A stretch of 64,000 nucleotides of DNA from JAJEFO01 sp965208685 (GCA_965208685.1 CBDBPL010000007.1:4836001-4900000), one strand, 5' to 3'. Shown: positions 16,581 to 26,018, counted from the stretch's first letter. Made by a program: numbers and translations. Notes: generated by a model from the letters alone, not told the origin.

Positions 16581-17543
16581 CTATCCGAGCCCGCTGTCAA
16601 TTCCCTTGCAGGCCTCGACCAGGCCGCTGACGGCTTCGACGGACTTGTCGAACATGGCCCTTTCGTCCTCGGAAAGGTCGATCTCGACGATGCGCTCGAT
16701 GCCGCCCGCGCCGATGACGGTGGGGACGCCGACATACATGTCCTGCAAGCCGAAGGCGCCGTCGACATGCGCGGCGCAGGGCAGCAGGCGCTTCTGGTCG
16801 CCGAGATAGGCGGCCGCCATCTCGATGGCGCTCGTGGCCGGTGCGTAGAAGGCGGAGCCGGTGCCGAGCAGGCCGACGATTTCGGCGCCGCCGTCGCGTG
16901 TGCGCTGCACGATGGCGTCAAGCCTCTCCTGGGTTGTCCAGCCCATTTCCACAAGATCGGGCAGCGGGATGCCGCCGACCGTGGAATACCTGACAAGGGG
17001 CACCATCGTGTCGCCGTGACCACCGAGGACGAACGCGGTGACATCCCTCATCGAGACTTCGAACTCCAGGCTGAGGAAGTGGCGGAACCGGGCGCTGTCG
17101 AGAACGCCGGCCATGCCGCAGACCTTGGAGTGGGGCAGACCGGAATACTCGCGCAATGCCCAGACCATGGCGTCGAGCGGGTTGGTGATGCAGATCACGA
17201 ACGCATCGGGTGCATGCGCCTTGATGCCGTCGCCGACGGCTTTCATGACCTTCAGGTTGATGCCGAGAAGGTCGTCGCGGCTCATGCCAGGCTTGCGGGG
17301 GACGCCTGCCGTGACGATGCAGACATCGGCTCCGGCGATGTCGGCGTAGTCGTTGGTTCCCTTGAGGCTGGCGTCGAAGCCCGCGACCGGTCCGGCCTCG
17401 GCGATGTCGAGCGCCTTTCCCTGTGGCGTGCCTTCGACGATGTCGAAGAGGATGACGTCACCCATTTCCTTGATTGCGGCGAGGTGCGCGAGCGTTCCGC
17501 CAATCTGGCCTGCACCGATGAGCGCGATCCTTGGTCTGGCCAT
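16581..17543 (-). CDS. mdh: Malate dehydrogenase
   Basis: The 320-residue NAD-dependent enzyme oxidises L-malate to oxaloacetate in the TCA cycle. The NAD fold GAGQIGGTLAHLA opens the protein, D33 in VILFDIVEG selects NAD, GVPRKPGMSRDDLL is the mobile active-site loop with its arginines, and VLGGHGDTMVPL carries the catalytic His. This is the LDH-like MDH type usual in alphaproteobacteria. AGGAGACC precedes the ATG. It is divergent from the mcl2 gene (244 bp) and separated from sucC, its usual downstream neighbour, by 2.9 kb of insertion debris. Confidence 0.95.
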   Translation of the reverse strand: MARPRIALIGAGQIGGTLAHLAAIKEMGDVILFDIVEGTPQGKALDIAEAGPVAGFDASLKGTNDYADIAGADVCIVTAGVPRKPGMSRDDLLGINLKVMKAVGDGIKAHAPDAFVICITNPLDAMVWALREYSGLPHSKVCGMAGVLDSARFRHFLSLEFEVSMRDVTAFVLGGHGDTMVPLVRYSTVGGIPLPDLVEMGWTTQERLDAIVQRTRDGGAEIVGLLGTGSAFYAPATSAIEMAAAYLGDQKRLLPCAAHVDGAFGLQDMYVGVPTVIGAGGIERIVEIDLSEDERAMFDKSVEAVSGLVEACKGIDSGLG

Positions 17544-17787
17544 GAGGGTCTCCTATCCATGTGATGTCGGTCTGGCTGGTGAGTCTGCTATTGAGTCTCC
17601 GCTGCCGATTCAAGTCATGCATGCGACCGGGGCGGTCACGCGACGGTTGCGCGCGGCGGGAATCGTCAACGAAACAGGCCGGTTGACCGCAAGGTGGGCC
17701 TTTCTGCCGCAGGTGTCCGGGTTGCGGGTGCCGGGCTGGACGTGCAGGTTGCGCGCAATCCAGGTCGTCTCGATCAAGGAAGGTTCA

Positions 17788-18644
17788 ATGGCCGCTCCGC
17801 AAAGGCTTTGCCGCTCCGTTCTCTACGTGCCCGCGTCGAAGACCCGAGCCCTCGAAAAGGTCGGGACGCTCGATGTCGATTCGGTCATATTCGACCTGGA
17901 GGACGCGGTTGCGCCCGCGGAAAAATCTTCGGCCCGCGAGACACTTGCCGACGCCCTCGATGCGGGGGAATTCGGGCACAGGCAGCGAATCGTGCGCATC
18001 AACGGGAACGACACCGAATGGGGCGAGGCGGACGCGAGAGCCGTGGCCGACATGGCGTGCGATGCCGTGCTCTTGCCCAAGGCGGAAGATCCCGGGCAAG
18101 TGGAAGAGGTTGCCGCCTCGTGTCCGGAACGCCCGTCTGGTGCATGATGGAAACCCCGCGCGGCGTCCTGAACGCGCCCGACATTGCCGCGCTGCCCTCG
18201 GTCGAAGGCTTCGTTCTCGGCACGAACGACCTCGCCAAGGAGATCGGCTGCGCCACCGGAGGCGACCGGATGGCGATGATGACGGCGCTTCAGACCGCGC
18301 TTCTCGCGGCACGGACCGCTGGCATTGCCTGCGTCGACGGCGTGTACAACGCCTTCAGGGACGAGGAGGGGTTTCGGGCCGAATGCGAACAGGGAAGGGC
18401 GCTCGGCATGGACGGAAAGACCCTGATACATCCCTCCCAGATCGACGTCGCCAATGCGGTCTTTGCGCCGAGCGGCGCAGAAACCGAACTTGCGAGTCGG
18501 CAGATCGAGGCATACGACGAAGCCATTGCGCGCGGAGAGGCGGTGGCCGTGGTTGACGGGCGAATCGTCGAGAACCTTCATGTCGAGACGGCCCGTGCCG
18601 TGCTTGCCAAGGCCGAAGCCATCCGCGAACGGGCAGGGGCATGA
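17788..18644 (+). pseudogene. mcl2: (3S)-malyl-CoA thioesterase-like CitE-family gene with a frameshift
   Basis: Two abutting frames together make a normal protein of about 285 residues of the HpcH/HpaI-CitE family. Frame one gives SVLYVPASKTRALEKV, VIFDLEDAVAP and VLLPKAEDPGQVEEVAA. Frame two resumes at GTPVWCMMETPRGVL and runs through GTNDLAKEIG to HPSQIDVANAVF. The switch is near 18120, where one missing base after GCCTCGTGT would restore the frame. Next to mch, this is most like Mcl2, which hydrolyses (3S)-malyl-CoA to malate in the ethylmalonyl-CoA pathway. The ATG follows AAGGAAGG. All conserved residues remain, so a recent mutation or a consensus error is likelier than long decay. Confidence 0.75.
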
Positions 18645-18711
18645 CCCGGGACGCGCAACAGCGGAAGCGGCGGGCGCCTGAAGAAGCGGGACGCGGAGCT
18701 GCGGCCCGGGC

Positions 18712-19752
18712 ATGGAGAGTGACGTGAAGGCGAGCCTGGGAAGGTTCTTCGAGGATTTCCGGGTCGGGGACACGATCCGGCACGCGGTTCCCCGCACCCT
18801 GGGTGACGGCGAGAGGGCGCTTTATCACGGGCTGTACCCGTCCCGGCACGCTTTCAATTCGTCCGTTGCGTTCGCGCGCTCCTGCGGACTGGACGGTCCC
18901 TTGGACAACCTGCTCGTGTTCCACACGGTCTTCGGCAGCACGGTCCCGGACATCTCGCTCAACGCGGTGGCGAATCTCGGCTACGCTGAGGGCCGCTGGC
19001 TCGTGCCGGTCCATCCGGGCGAGACGCTCGCGGCCACCTCCGAGGTCATCGGCGTGAAGGAGAACTCGAGCGGAAGGACGGGCGTGCTCTGGGTACGCAC
19101 GGCCGGCTGGAACGAGCGAGGCGATGCCGTCCTCAGCTACGTCCGCTGGGTCATGGTGCGCAAGCGCGATGCGGACTCTCCCGCGCCGAAGCCCGTGGTC
19201 CCCGAGCTGTCCGAAAGCATCCGTCCGCAGGATCTCGTGGTTCCCCAGGGGCTTTCGTTTGACGGCTACGACTGCGGGCATGCGGGAGAGCCGCATCGCT
19301 GGGGCGACTACGAGGTCGGCGAGACCATCGATCATGTCGACCGGGTGACCATCGAGGAGGCCGAGCACATGCTGGCCACCCGCCTCTGGCAGAACACTGC
19401 CCGCGTGCATTTCGACGCCACGTCTCGCGAGGACGGGCGGCGGCTCATCTACGGCGGCCACGTGATCTCCATGGCGCGGGCTCTGTCCTTCAACGGGCTC
19501 GCGAACGCCCAGATGATCGTGGGCCTGAACGCCGGCAGCCATGTTGCGCCCTGCTTCGCGGGAGACACGGTCTGCTGCTGGTCCGAAGTGCTGGAGAAGG
19601 CCGAAACCGGCACGCCTGGTGTCGGTGCCCTGCGTCTCCGGCTCGTTGCGCACAAGCCCGAGGCGGCCCCCTTCGCGCTCAAGGACGAGGAGGGAAAGTA
19701 CGTGGAAGGCGTCCTGCTTGACCTGGACTGCTGGGCGCTGATCCCGACGTGA
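18712..19752 (+). CDS. mch: Mesaconyl-C1-CoA hydratase (beta-methylmalyl-CoA dehydratase)
   Basis: The 346-residue protein has two MaoC/hotdog domains, about residues 8-165 and 205-340, as in the mesaconyl-CoA hydratases of phototrophic alphaproteobacteria. The first domain has FFEDFRVGDTIRHAVPRTLG and the second YEVGETIDHVDRVTIEEAEH; HVISMARALSFNGL is in the second hotdog. The enzyme interconverts mesaconyl-CoA and beta-methylmalyl-CoA in the ethylmalonyl-CoA pathway for C2 assimilation. Its neighbour is the mcl2-like gene, and sdhCDAB follows. No other pathway gene (ccr, ecm, mcd) is in the window. Confidence 0.88.
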   Translation: MESDVKASLGRFFEDFRVGDTIRHAVPRTLGDGERALYHGLYPSRHAFNSSVAFARSCGLDGPLDNLLVFHTVFGSTVPDISLNAVANLGYAEGRWLVPVHPGETLAATSEVIGVKENSSGRTGVLWVRTAGWNERGDAVLSYVRWVMVRKRDADSPAPKPVVPELSESIRPQDLVVPQGLSFDGYDCGHAGEPHRWGDYEVGETIDHVDRVTIEEAEHMLATRLWQNTARVHFDATSREDGRRLIYGGHVISMARALSFNGLANAQMIVGLNAGSHVAPCFAGDTVCCWSEVLEKAETGTPGVGALRLRLVAHKPEAAPFALKDEEGKYVEGVLLDLDCWALIPT

Positions 19753-19939
19753 CGCGGCAGAGGCACAGAGTCGGCAGCCAACCCCGGTCCGGCGCTGATC
19801 CTGCCGGCCATGGATTTCGACGCTCTGGCCCGGCGGTGGGGTCCCGGGTGGATTCAGCGGTTGCGCGTCAGGCGGGTCCTGGGGGCATGGATCCCGGCCG
19901 TCGGGCTTGGAGATGCCTGCGATGCAGCGTCGCGGGGCC

Positions 19940-19967
19940 GTGACAAGCTCGCCGGTTCTGCTATGGA
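19940..19967 (+). promoter_or_regulatory. Candidate sigma-70 promoter for sdhCDAB
   Basis: GTGACA at 19940-19945 and TATGGA at 19962-19967 are separated by 16 bp, with the predicted start about 25 bp before the sdhC ATG. It lies in the 247-bp gap after mch, where a separate sdh promoter would be expected. Confidence 0.4.
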
Positions 19968-19999
19968 GGTCGGGACGCCCAAGAAACGGGAGCCACGGC

Positions 20000-20383
20000 A
20001 TGGCCGACGTGAACCGGGGCAACAGGCCCCTGTCGCCGCACCTGACTGTATACCGTCCGCAGGTCACCTCGATGACGTCGATCCTGACGCGCATCAGCGG
20101 CAGTTCGCTCATCCTGGCGGCGCTTCTCGTCGTCTGGTGGTTCCTTGCAGCGGCGGTCTCGGCGCAGCAGTTCGCGCTGGCGGACGGGTTCATGACCTCC
20201 TGGTTCGGCGACCTGATCATGACGCTTTCGGCCTGGGCTCTCTGGTATCACGCGCTGGCAGGGTTGCGGCATCTCTACTGGGACACGGGCCGCGGGCTTG
20301 AGGTCGCGACCGCCGAGAGGTCGGGCATCGCGATCGTCGTCCTTTCCGTCGTCCTGACCGTCGCGACCGTTCTGGTCGTGTAG
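20000..20383 (+). CDS. sdhC: Succinate dehydrogenase cytochrome b556 subunit
   Basis: The 127-residue membrane subunit has three predicted transmembrane helices and anchors the SDH catalytic head to the inner membrane. PLSPHLTVYRPQVTSMTSIL with the SILTRISG segment is the family signature. The His in LWYHALAGLRHLYWD is the expected haem b ligand. The frame is open from 19907, but the ATG at 20000 gives the conserved N-terminus and follows a GGGAG. It begins the sdhCDAB operon; sdhD starts 10 bp after its stop. Confidence 0.93.
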   Translation: MADVNRGNRPLSPHLTVYRPQVTSMTSILTRISGSSLILAALLVVWWFLAAAVSAQQFALADGFMTSWFGDLIMTLSAWALWYHALAGLRHLYWDTGRGLEVATAERSGIAIVVLSVVLTVATVLVV

Positions 20384-20393
20384 GGAGGTGCCG

Positions 20394-20765
20394 ATGAACT
20401 ACATGACCGACCGCAAGCGCGCAGAGGGCCATGGCTCGGCCCGCGAAGGAACGCGCAGGCACTGGGGCATGACGAAGTCCAGTGTCGCCCTGGCGTTTCT
20501 CGTTCCCGCTTTCGTTTTCACGTTCGGACCCATGCTTGGTAGGCCTCACGCCGACGTCTTGAGCTACTTCGCGCAGCCGTTTCCGGCCCTCGTTGCCGCG
20601 CTGACGATCATCGTGGGCCTGGTGCACTTCAAGAACGGCATCCAGATGGTGATCGAGGACTACGTGCACGGGGTTCTCCGGGAGTACACGATCATCCTGA
20701 CAACCTGCCTCTGCTACGGCGCGGTGGCGGCCGGCCTCTTCGCCGTCGCCCGCATCGCGCTTTAG
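20394..20765 (+). CDS. sdhD: Succinate dehydrogenase hydrophobic anchor subunit
   Basis: The 123-residue subunit has three membrane segments and completes the quinone and haem site with SdhC. TDRKRAEGHGSAREGTRRHW precedes the first helix, as in related SdhD proteins, and HFKNGIQMVIEDYVHG carries the conserved His and Asp-Tyr near the quinone site. The start at 20394 is set by the strong GGGAGGTG 4-11 nt upstream; a GTG at 20388 is in frame but lies inside that site. sdhA follows after 9 bp. Confidence 0.9.
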   Translation: MNYMTDRKRAEGHGSAREGTRRHWGMTKSSVALAFLVPAFVFTFGPMLGRPHADVLSYFAQPFPALVAALTIIVGLVHFKNGIQMVIEDYVHGVLREYTIILTTCLCYGAVAAGLFAVARIAL

Positions 20766-20774
20766 GGAAGACCG

Positions 20775-22577
20775 ATGGCCACTTACGACTACGAGACGCA
20801 CGAGTTCGACTGCATCGTGGTGGGAGCAGGGGGATCGGGTCTTCGCGCAACGCTGGGCATGGCAGAGCAGGGCCTGAGGACGGCTTGCATCACCAAGGTC
20901 TTCCCGACGCGTTCGCACACGGTGGCGGCGCAGGGCGGCATCGCGGCCTCTCTCGGCAACATGGGGCCCGACAGTTGGCAATGGCACATGTACGACACGG
21001 TGAAGGGGTCCGACTGGCTCGGCGACACCGATGCAATGGAGTACCTGGCCCGCGAGGCGCCTGCCGCCGTCTACGAGCTTGAACATTACGGCGTTCCGTT
21101 CTCGCGAACCGAATCCGGCAGGATCTACCAGCGGCCGTTCGGCGGCCACACGACGGAGTTCGGGGAGGGCCCGCCCGTGCAGCGCACCTGTGCCGCCGCA
21201 GACAGGACCGGACACGCGATACTGCACACGCTCTACGGCCAGTCGCTGAAGCACGACGCGGAGTTCTACATCGAGTATTTCGCGATCGACCTGATCATGG
21301 CGGAGGACGGCACCTGCCAGGGAATCCTTGCCTGGAGCCTGGAAGACGGGTCGATCCACGTCTTCAACGCGAAGATGACGGTGCTGGCGACCGGGGGCTA
21401 CGGGCGTGCGTACTTCTCGGCGACCTCGGCCCACACCTGCACCGGCGACGGCGGCGGAATGGCGGCGCGGGCCGGGTTGCCGCTGCAGGACATGGAGTTC
21501 GTGCAGTTCCACCCGACCGGGATCTACGGCTCCGGATGCCTCATCACCGAGGGCGCCCGCGGCGAGGGCGGCTATCTGACCAATTCCGAGGGCGAGCGGT
21601 TCATGGAACGCTACGCGCCCACCTACAAGGACCTTGCCAGCCGGGACGTCGTGAGCCGGTGCATGACCATGGAAATCCGCGAGGGCCGTGGCGTCGGTGC
21701 GGAAAAGGACCACATCCACCTGCACCTGAACCACCTGCCGCCGGAGACGCTTGCGGAGCGGCTTCCCGGCATCTCGGAATCGGCTCGCATATTCGCAGGC
21801 GTGGACCTGACGCGCGAGCCGATCCCGGTCCTGCCGACCGTGCACTACAACATGGGCGGCGTGCCGACGAACTACTGGGGAGAGGTGCTGAACCCGTCAT
21901 CGGAAGACCCGGACCGCATCGCACCGGGCATCATGGCCGTCGGCGAGGCAGGCTGCGCAAGCGTCCACGGGGCGAACCGGCTCGGCTCGAACTCGCTCAT
22001 TGACCTCGTGGTCTTCGGGCGCGCGGCCGCGATCCGCGCCGGCCAGGTCGTGGACCGAACAGGGGGCAATCCTGAACTGAACGAGGCGTCGGTCGACGCC
22101 GCCCTCGACCGGTTTGACCGGTTCCGGCACGCCGACGGCGCCGTTCCGACGGCGGAGCTCCGGCTCGAGATGCAGAGGACGATGCAGTCCGACGCGGCGG
22201 TCTTCCGCACCAGCAAGATCCTTTCCGAAGGCGTGGAGAACATGAAACGGGTCGCGTCGAGGATGGGCGACATCCATGTCACCGACCGGTCCCTCGTCTG
22301 GAATTCGGACCTGATGGAGACCCTGGAGCTCGACAACCTGATGGCGAATGCGCTCGCCACGATCGTCAGTGCCGAGGCGCGCAGGGAAAGCCGCGGCGCG
22401 CACGCGCACGAAGACTACCCGGAACGTGATGACGACGAGTGGCGCAAGCACACCCTGGCCTGGGTCGAGGACGGCGTGAGGCTGGACTACTGTCCCGTTC
22501 GGCTGGATCCCTTGACGGCCGAGGCTGACGGAGGGATCGAGCTCAAGAAGATTGCGCCGAAGGCGCGGGTCTATTGA
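20775..22577 (+). CDS. sdhA: Succinate dehydrogenase flavoprotein subunit
   Basis: The 600-residue catalytic subunit oxidises succinate to fumarate with covalent FAD. The dinucleotide fold VVGAGGSGLRA, the FAD-attachment His in TRSHTVAAQGG, the active-site HPTGIYGSG and the TEGARGEGGYL loop with its Arg are all present. NMGGVPTNYWGE and HGANRLGSNSL complete the FAD domain, and the C-terminal REDD-type helical domain ends KKIAPKARVY. Length is standard. A small ORF overlaps its stop and sdhB follows after about 480 bp. Confidence 0.97.
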   Translation: MATYDYETHEFDCIVVGAGGSGLRATLGMAEQGLRTACITKVFPTRSHTVAAQGGIAASLGNMGPDSWQWHMYDTVKGSDWLGDTDAMEYLAREAPAAVYELEHYGVPFSRTESGRIYQRPFGGHTTEFGEGPPVQRTCAAADRTGHAILHTLYGQSLKHDAEFYIEYFAIDLIMAEDGTCQGILAWSLEDGSIHVFNAKMTVLATGGYGRAYFSATSAHTCTGDGGGMAARAGLPLQDMEFVQFHPTGIYGSGCLITEGARGEGGYLTNSEGERFMERYAPTYKDLASRDVVSRCMTMEIREGRGVGAEKDHIHLHLNHLPPETLAERLPGISESARIFAGVDLTREPIPVLPTVHYNMGGVPTNYWGEVLNPSSEDPDRIAPGIMAVGEAGCASVHGANRLGSNSLIDLVVFGRAAAIRAGQVVDRTGGNPELNEASVDAALDRFDRFRHADGAVPTAELRLEMQRTMQSDAAVFRTSKILSEGVENMKRVASRMGDIHVTDRSLVWNSDLMETLELDNLMANALATIVSAEARRESRGAHAHEDYPERDDDEWRKHTLAWVEDGVRLDYCPVRLDPLTAEADGGIELKKIAPKARVY

Positions 22578-22930
22578 CGGCCTGCGGCATCTCTTGGTCA
22601 GGCGATCCGGGCTCAGCGCAGCTTTCGGGCCGGACGGCGGCCCGCCTGCGGACATTCGGCATTGCCGTCATGGCGGCGCTTCAGGCGGCATGCGGACCGG
22701 TCTCGCCAGAGCTGGCGGCGCGGCAGTGCGAGGAGCGCGCGCGGGCGGCCGACGGGCCCACCGGAACTGTCGGGGTCGGGTTCAACGACCGCGGCGAGAC
22801 CCTCACGAAGCTGTCGATCACCATCGGGAGCGACTACGTCAGGGGTCTTGATCCCCACGAGGTGTATGAAAGCTGCGTTCGGCGGAAGACCGGCCAGGCG
22901 CCGATACGGCCCCTGGATCTCGGGGAATGA
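22574..22930 (+). CDS. Small hypothetical protein between sdhA and sdhB
   Basis: The frame may start with TTG overlapping the sdhA stop (TTGA) and encodes up to 118 residues. A later ATG at 22670 would give 86. The segment RTFGIAVMAALQAACGPVS looks like a short hydrophobic signal ending at Cys, so a lipoprotein is possible, but the residue at -3 is Gln and the lipobox is imperfect. The rest (VGVGFNDRGETLTKLSITIG, YESCVRR) has no motif I know. I recall small ORFs in the same position in related bacteria. It is co-transcribed with sdh and may be a periplasmic accessory. Confidence 0.55.
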   Translation: MTACGISWSGDPGSAQLSGRTAARLRTFGIAVMAALQAACGPVSPELAARQCEERARAADGPTGTVGVGFNDRGETLTKLSITIGSDYVRGLDPHEVYESCVRRKTGQAPIRPLDLGE

Positions 22931-23059
22931 GCTGGTGAAGACGATGCGTCATTCGATCTTCATGGAACGTGCGCAGGGTGCCGCGAGAAAGGCATCGCGG
23001 GTGCTGGCAAGGGGGCGCGTTCCGCGCGTCCAAGTGAACTGCAAGGAAGGGGTCGTCAC

Positions 23060-23839
23060 ATGGTCCAACTGACTCTGCCCAGGAATTCAAGGATACGGGC
23101 CGGCAAGACCTGGCCGAAGCCGGAAGGAGCCGGGAACGCCCGCAAGGCGCGAATCTACCGCTGGAACCCGGATGACGGCGAAAACCCGCGGGTGGACACT
23201 TATCACGTGGACATGGACAGCTGCGGGCCGATGGTTCTCGACGTCCTCATCAAGATCAAGAGCGAGATCGACCCGACGCTGACCTTCCGGCGTTCATGCC
23301 GAGAAGGGGTTTGCGGATCCTGCGCCATGAACGTGGACGGGATCAACACGCTCGCCTGCACCTACGGCCATGACGAGATCAAGGGCGACATCAAGGTCTA
23401 TCCGTTGCCCCACATGCCGGTCGTAAAGGATCTCGTTCCCGACCTGAGTCACTTCTACGCCCAGCACGCGTCGATCATGCCGTGGCTCGAGACCACGACG
23501 AACCGGCCAGGGAAGGAATGGAAGCAGTCGATCGAGGATCGCCGCAAGCTCGACGGCCTCTACGAGTGCGTGATGTGCGCGTCCTGCTCCACTTCCTGTC
23601 CAAGCTACTGGTGGAACGGCGACCGCTATCTCGGGCCGGCGGCGCTCCTGCATGCCTATCGCTGGCTTGTCGACAGTCGCGACGAAGCGACCGGCGAGCG
23701 GCTGGACGACCTCGAGGATCCGTTCAAGCTGTACCGCTGCCACACGATCATGAACTGCGCCAAGACCTGCCCGAAGAACCTCAATCCGGCTAAGGCGATC
23801 GCCGAGATCAAGAAGATGATGGTCGAACGCATCGTGTAG
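23060..23839 (+). CDS. sdhB: Succinate dehydrogenase iron-sulfur subunit
   Basis: The 259-residue subunit carries electrons from FAD to quinone through three clusters. Cysteines for the [2Fe-2S] centre are in SCREGVCGSCAM with a later LACTY. Those for [4Fe-4S] and [3Fe-4S] are in CVMCASCSTSCPSYWW and CHTIMNCAKTCPKNLNP. The Trp in the PSYWW segment lies near the quinone site. The start has a GGAAGGGG site upstream. It closes the sdh operon; a BNR-repeat gene follows after 50 bp on the same strand. Confidence 0.96.
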   Translation: MVQLTLPRNSRIRAGKTWPKPEGAGNARKARIYRWNPDDGENPRVDTYHVDMDSCGPMVLDVLIKIKSEIDPTLTFRRSCREGVCGSCAMNVDGINTLACTYGHDEIKGDIKVYPLPHMPVVKDLVPDLSHFYAQHASIMPWLETTTNRPGKEWKQSIEDRRKLDGLYECVMCASCSTSCPSYWWNGDRYLGPAALLHAYRWLVDSRDEATGERLDDLEDPFKLYRCHTIMNCAKTCPKNLNPAKAIAEIKKMMVERIV

Positions 23840-23889
23840 TTGCGACCGTCCGCTCCTTGGGGCAGGTTCCGCGAAAGGGGAGGCGCGAG

Positions 23890-25038
23890 ATGACGGTTTC
23901 ATTGCTGGTCGGCACCACGAAGGGCTTGTTCCAGGTCACGTCCGAGGATCGCGCGGCGTGGTCTGTGGACGGTCCGCACTGCAATCTCTGGCCGATCAAC
24001 CACGCGATCGGGGATGCCGGTAAGGGCGTGATCTGGGCCGCCGGCGGCGGCGACTGGGAGGGTGCCGGCGTCTGGCGCTCGGAAGACCGCGGCGCGTCCT
24101 GGACCCTGTCGAATCTCGCGCACGGGCAGAGCGAGGCGTTCTTTGCCGAGAACGACGAGGTGGCAAAGCTGTTCGACTGGAAGCCTTCGCCGCCGGCGCC
24201 GTTCACGGGAGAGATCTCCGCGCTCTGGTCGCTTGGCCGGGTCGGCGACCGTCTCTATGCCGGTTCGAAGCCCGCGACGCTTTTTGCCAGCGATGACGGC
24301 GGCGAGACCTGGGACAAGGTCAGCTCGCTCTCCGACCATCCCTCGGCGGCGGAGTGGCAGCCCGGGGCGGCGGGCCTGGTTTTGCACACGATCGTTGCCG
24401 ATCCCGGCAACCCCGAGAAGTTCTGGCTCGCGATCTCGGCGGCCGGGGTCTATGCGACCGAGGACGGCGGCGAAACTTGGGATCGCCGGAACCGGCTTTC
24501 AAACGCGGAGGCCTGCGGGCATCACGACCATCCGGCGGCGCCGCGCGACGGCCAAACCGGGCATTGCGTCCACAACATGGTGCGCGCCGACGGAACGGGC
24601 GACCTTCTCTACCAACAGAACCATCATGGCGTGTACAGGAGCCGGGACGGCGGGCGGAGCTGGGACGACATCACCGAGGGCCTGCCTTCGACGTTCGGGT
24701 TCCCGGTGCAGGTTCATCCGCGCGACGGCGCGACGATCTGGACGCTGCCGCTCAACGGCGACGGGATCGGGCGCTACCCGCCCGACGCGGCGGCCGCGGT
24801 CTGGAAGTCGACCGACGGCGGCGAGAGCTGGGAGGCGAAGCGGGTCGGGCTGCCGCAGGCCGGGTGCTATTTCACGGTTCTCCGGCAGGCGATGTCGGGG
24901 GATGCGGGTGATCCTGCGGGGATATATTTCGGGACGAATTCTGGGTCCGTCTTTGCCAGCACCGACGAGGGCGAGAGCTGGGACGAGGTCGCGCGGCACC
25001 TGCCGACGATCCTCTGCGTGGAAGCACTGGAGACCTGA
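23890..25038 (+). CDS. BNR/sortilin-like beta-propeller protein (exo-alpha-sialidase-like fold)
   Basis: A 382-residue protein made of repeated Asp-box units: VWRSEDRGASWTL, LFASDDGGETWDKV, VYATEDGGETWDRR, VYRSRDGGRSWDDI, VWKSTDGGESWEAK and VFASTDEGESWDEV. Six or more such S/T-x-D-x-G-x-x-W turns mark a beta-propeller of the BNR/VPS10 type. There is no signal peptide, so it is probably cytoplasmic. Sialidase catalytic Arg/Glu/Tyr residues are not evident and enzymatic activity should not be assumed. The start is taken at 23890 after GGGAGGCGCG. The spacing suggests it may be read through from sdhB. Confidence 0.75.
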   Translation: MTVSLLVGTTKGLFQVTSEDRAAWSVDGPHCNLWPINHAIGDAGKGVIWAAGGGDWEGAGVWRSEDRGASWTLSNLAHGQSEAFFAENDEVAKLFDWKPSPPAPFTGEISALWSLGRVGDRLYAGSKPATLFASDDGGETWDKVSSLSDHPSAAEWQPGAAGLVLHTIVADPGNPEKFWLAISAAGVYATEDGGETWDRRNRLSNAEACGHHDHPAAPRDGQTGHCVHNMVRADGTGDLLYQQNHHGVYRSRDGGRSWDDITEGLPSTFGFPVQVHPRDGATIWTLPLNGDGIGRYPPDAAAAVWKSTDGGESWEAKRVGLPQAGCYFTVLRQAMSGDAGDPAGIYFGTNSGSVFASTDEGESWDEVARHLPTILCVEALET

Positions 25039-25142
25039 ACCGGCGAGCGTGGATTGAGGCGCGCAGGCGGATAAGGCCGTGCGGACCTTGAATTCCGGCT
25101 TTTCCGGGCGTTTGCTCGGAAGAGAGGTCCTGGAGTTGCCCA

Positions 25143-25979
25143 ATGCCCGAGCCGTCTGATGCCGAAGCCCGCCGCGCCGTCGAGCCGGTGATCTGCTATC
25201 CTTCCGAAGTGCTGGCGCCGCCTGATCTCGACGCCTACCGTAAGGCCTTCGCGAACTTCCGGAAGACGGACGAAGTGCACGTGCCACCGCGCGACGCCGC
25301 GACGTTCCGCGTGCCTTGCGGGGGCGTGTTCCGGATCTCCTCGATCGAAGGGCCGCAGGTCGGGGACCTGAATCTCTGGAATGCGGATGATGTCGGCGAG
25401 CACTTCTACTCCGGCAAGACCCGCGCCCTGCACGGAACCCATGTGAGCGTGGGCGACCGGCTGTGGTCGAACCTGCCTCACCTCAGGCCGATGGCGACAA
25501 TCATCGAGGACACGCTCGCCTGGTACGGAGCTGACGAATTCGGTGGGCGGGTGCACGACGTGATCGGCACGCGGTGCGATCCCTATACCGGGCGCCTGCT
25601 GTCGGGAGCCGACTATCACCATTGCTGCCATTCCAACCTGACGCGGACGCTCGCGGACGCGCTCGGCATGTCCCTCGACGAGAGCGAGCCGCATGTGCAT
25701 GACGTCTTGAACGTGTTCATGTGCACCGGGTTCACGCGGGAGAAGGGGGAGTATTTCATGAAGGCGTCGCCCGTGCGCCCGGGAGACCATATCGACTTCC
25801 TTGCGGAGATTGATCTCCTCGGGGCGTTGTCGGCATGTCCGGGCGGCGATTGCAGCGCGACTCATTCTTCGGACGAAGCGGCTTGTTTCCCGCTTCAGGT
25901 TGAGATCTTCGAGGGTGACCTTCCCGACGGGTGGCGGAGTCCTGATCGGAGTTCCTACGGTCGTTCTCATGGCCAGTAG
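25143..25979 (+). CDS. DUF1989 (urea carboxylase-associated family) protein
   Basis: A 278-residue protein whose centre matches DUF1989: VPCGGVFRISSIEG with VGDLNLWNADD, then the LRPMATIIEDT segment, the CCHSNLTRTLADALG block and HVHDVLNVFMCTGF. Conserved Cys and His in the CDPYTG and YHHCCHSN segments probably bind metal. Family members lie beside urea carboxylase, aminomethyltransferase or allantoin-related genes, but no such neighbour exists here, so its substrate is unknown. The ATG follows CTGGAGTTGCCCA. It ends about 80 bp before the damaged tRNA. Confidence 0.8.
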   Translation: MPEPSDAEARRAVEPVICYPSEVLAPPDLDAYRKAFANFRKTDEVHVPPRDAATFRVPCGGVFRISSIEGPQVGDLNLWNADDVGEHFYSGKTRALHGTHVSVGDRLWSNLPHLRPMATIIEDTLAWYGADEFGGRVHDVIGTRCDPYTGRLLSGADYHHCCHSNLTRTLADALGMSLDESEPHVHDVLNVFMCTGFTREKGEYFMKASPVRPGDHIDFLAEIDLLGALSACPGGDCSATHSSDEAACFPLQVEIFEGDLPDGWRSPDRSSYGRSHGQ

Positions 25980-26018
25980 AGCCGGATGGTTGGGGCGGGA
26001 AAATTCGCGGTGGAGCCC

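Noticed and set aside
18641..18711. Tiny ORF overlapping the mcl2 stop
   Set aside because: Only 12 codons and no conservation argument; treated as intergenic.
22935..23072. Small ORF between the sdhA-sdhB hypothetical gene and sdhB
   Set aside because: The frame overlaps the sdhB start, has no ribosome-binding site and encodes a featureless basic peptide.
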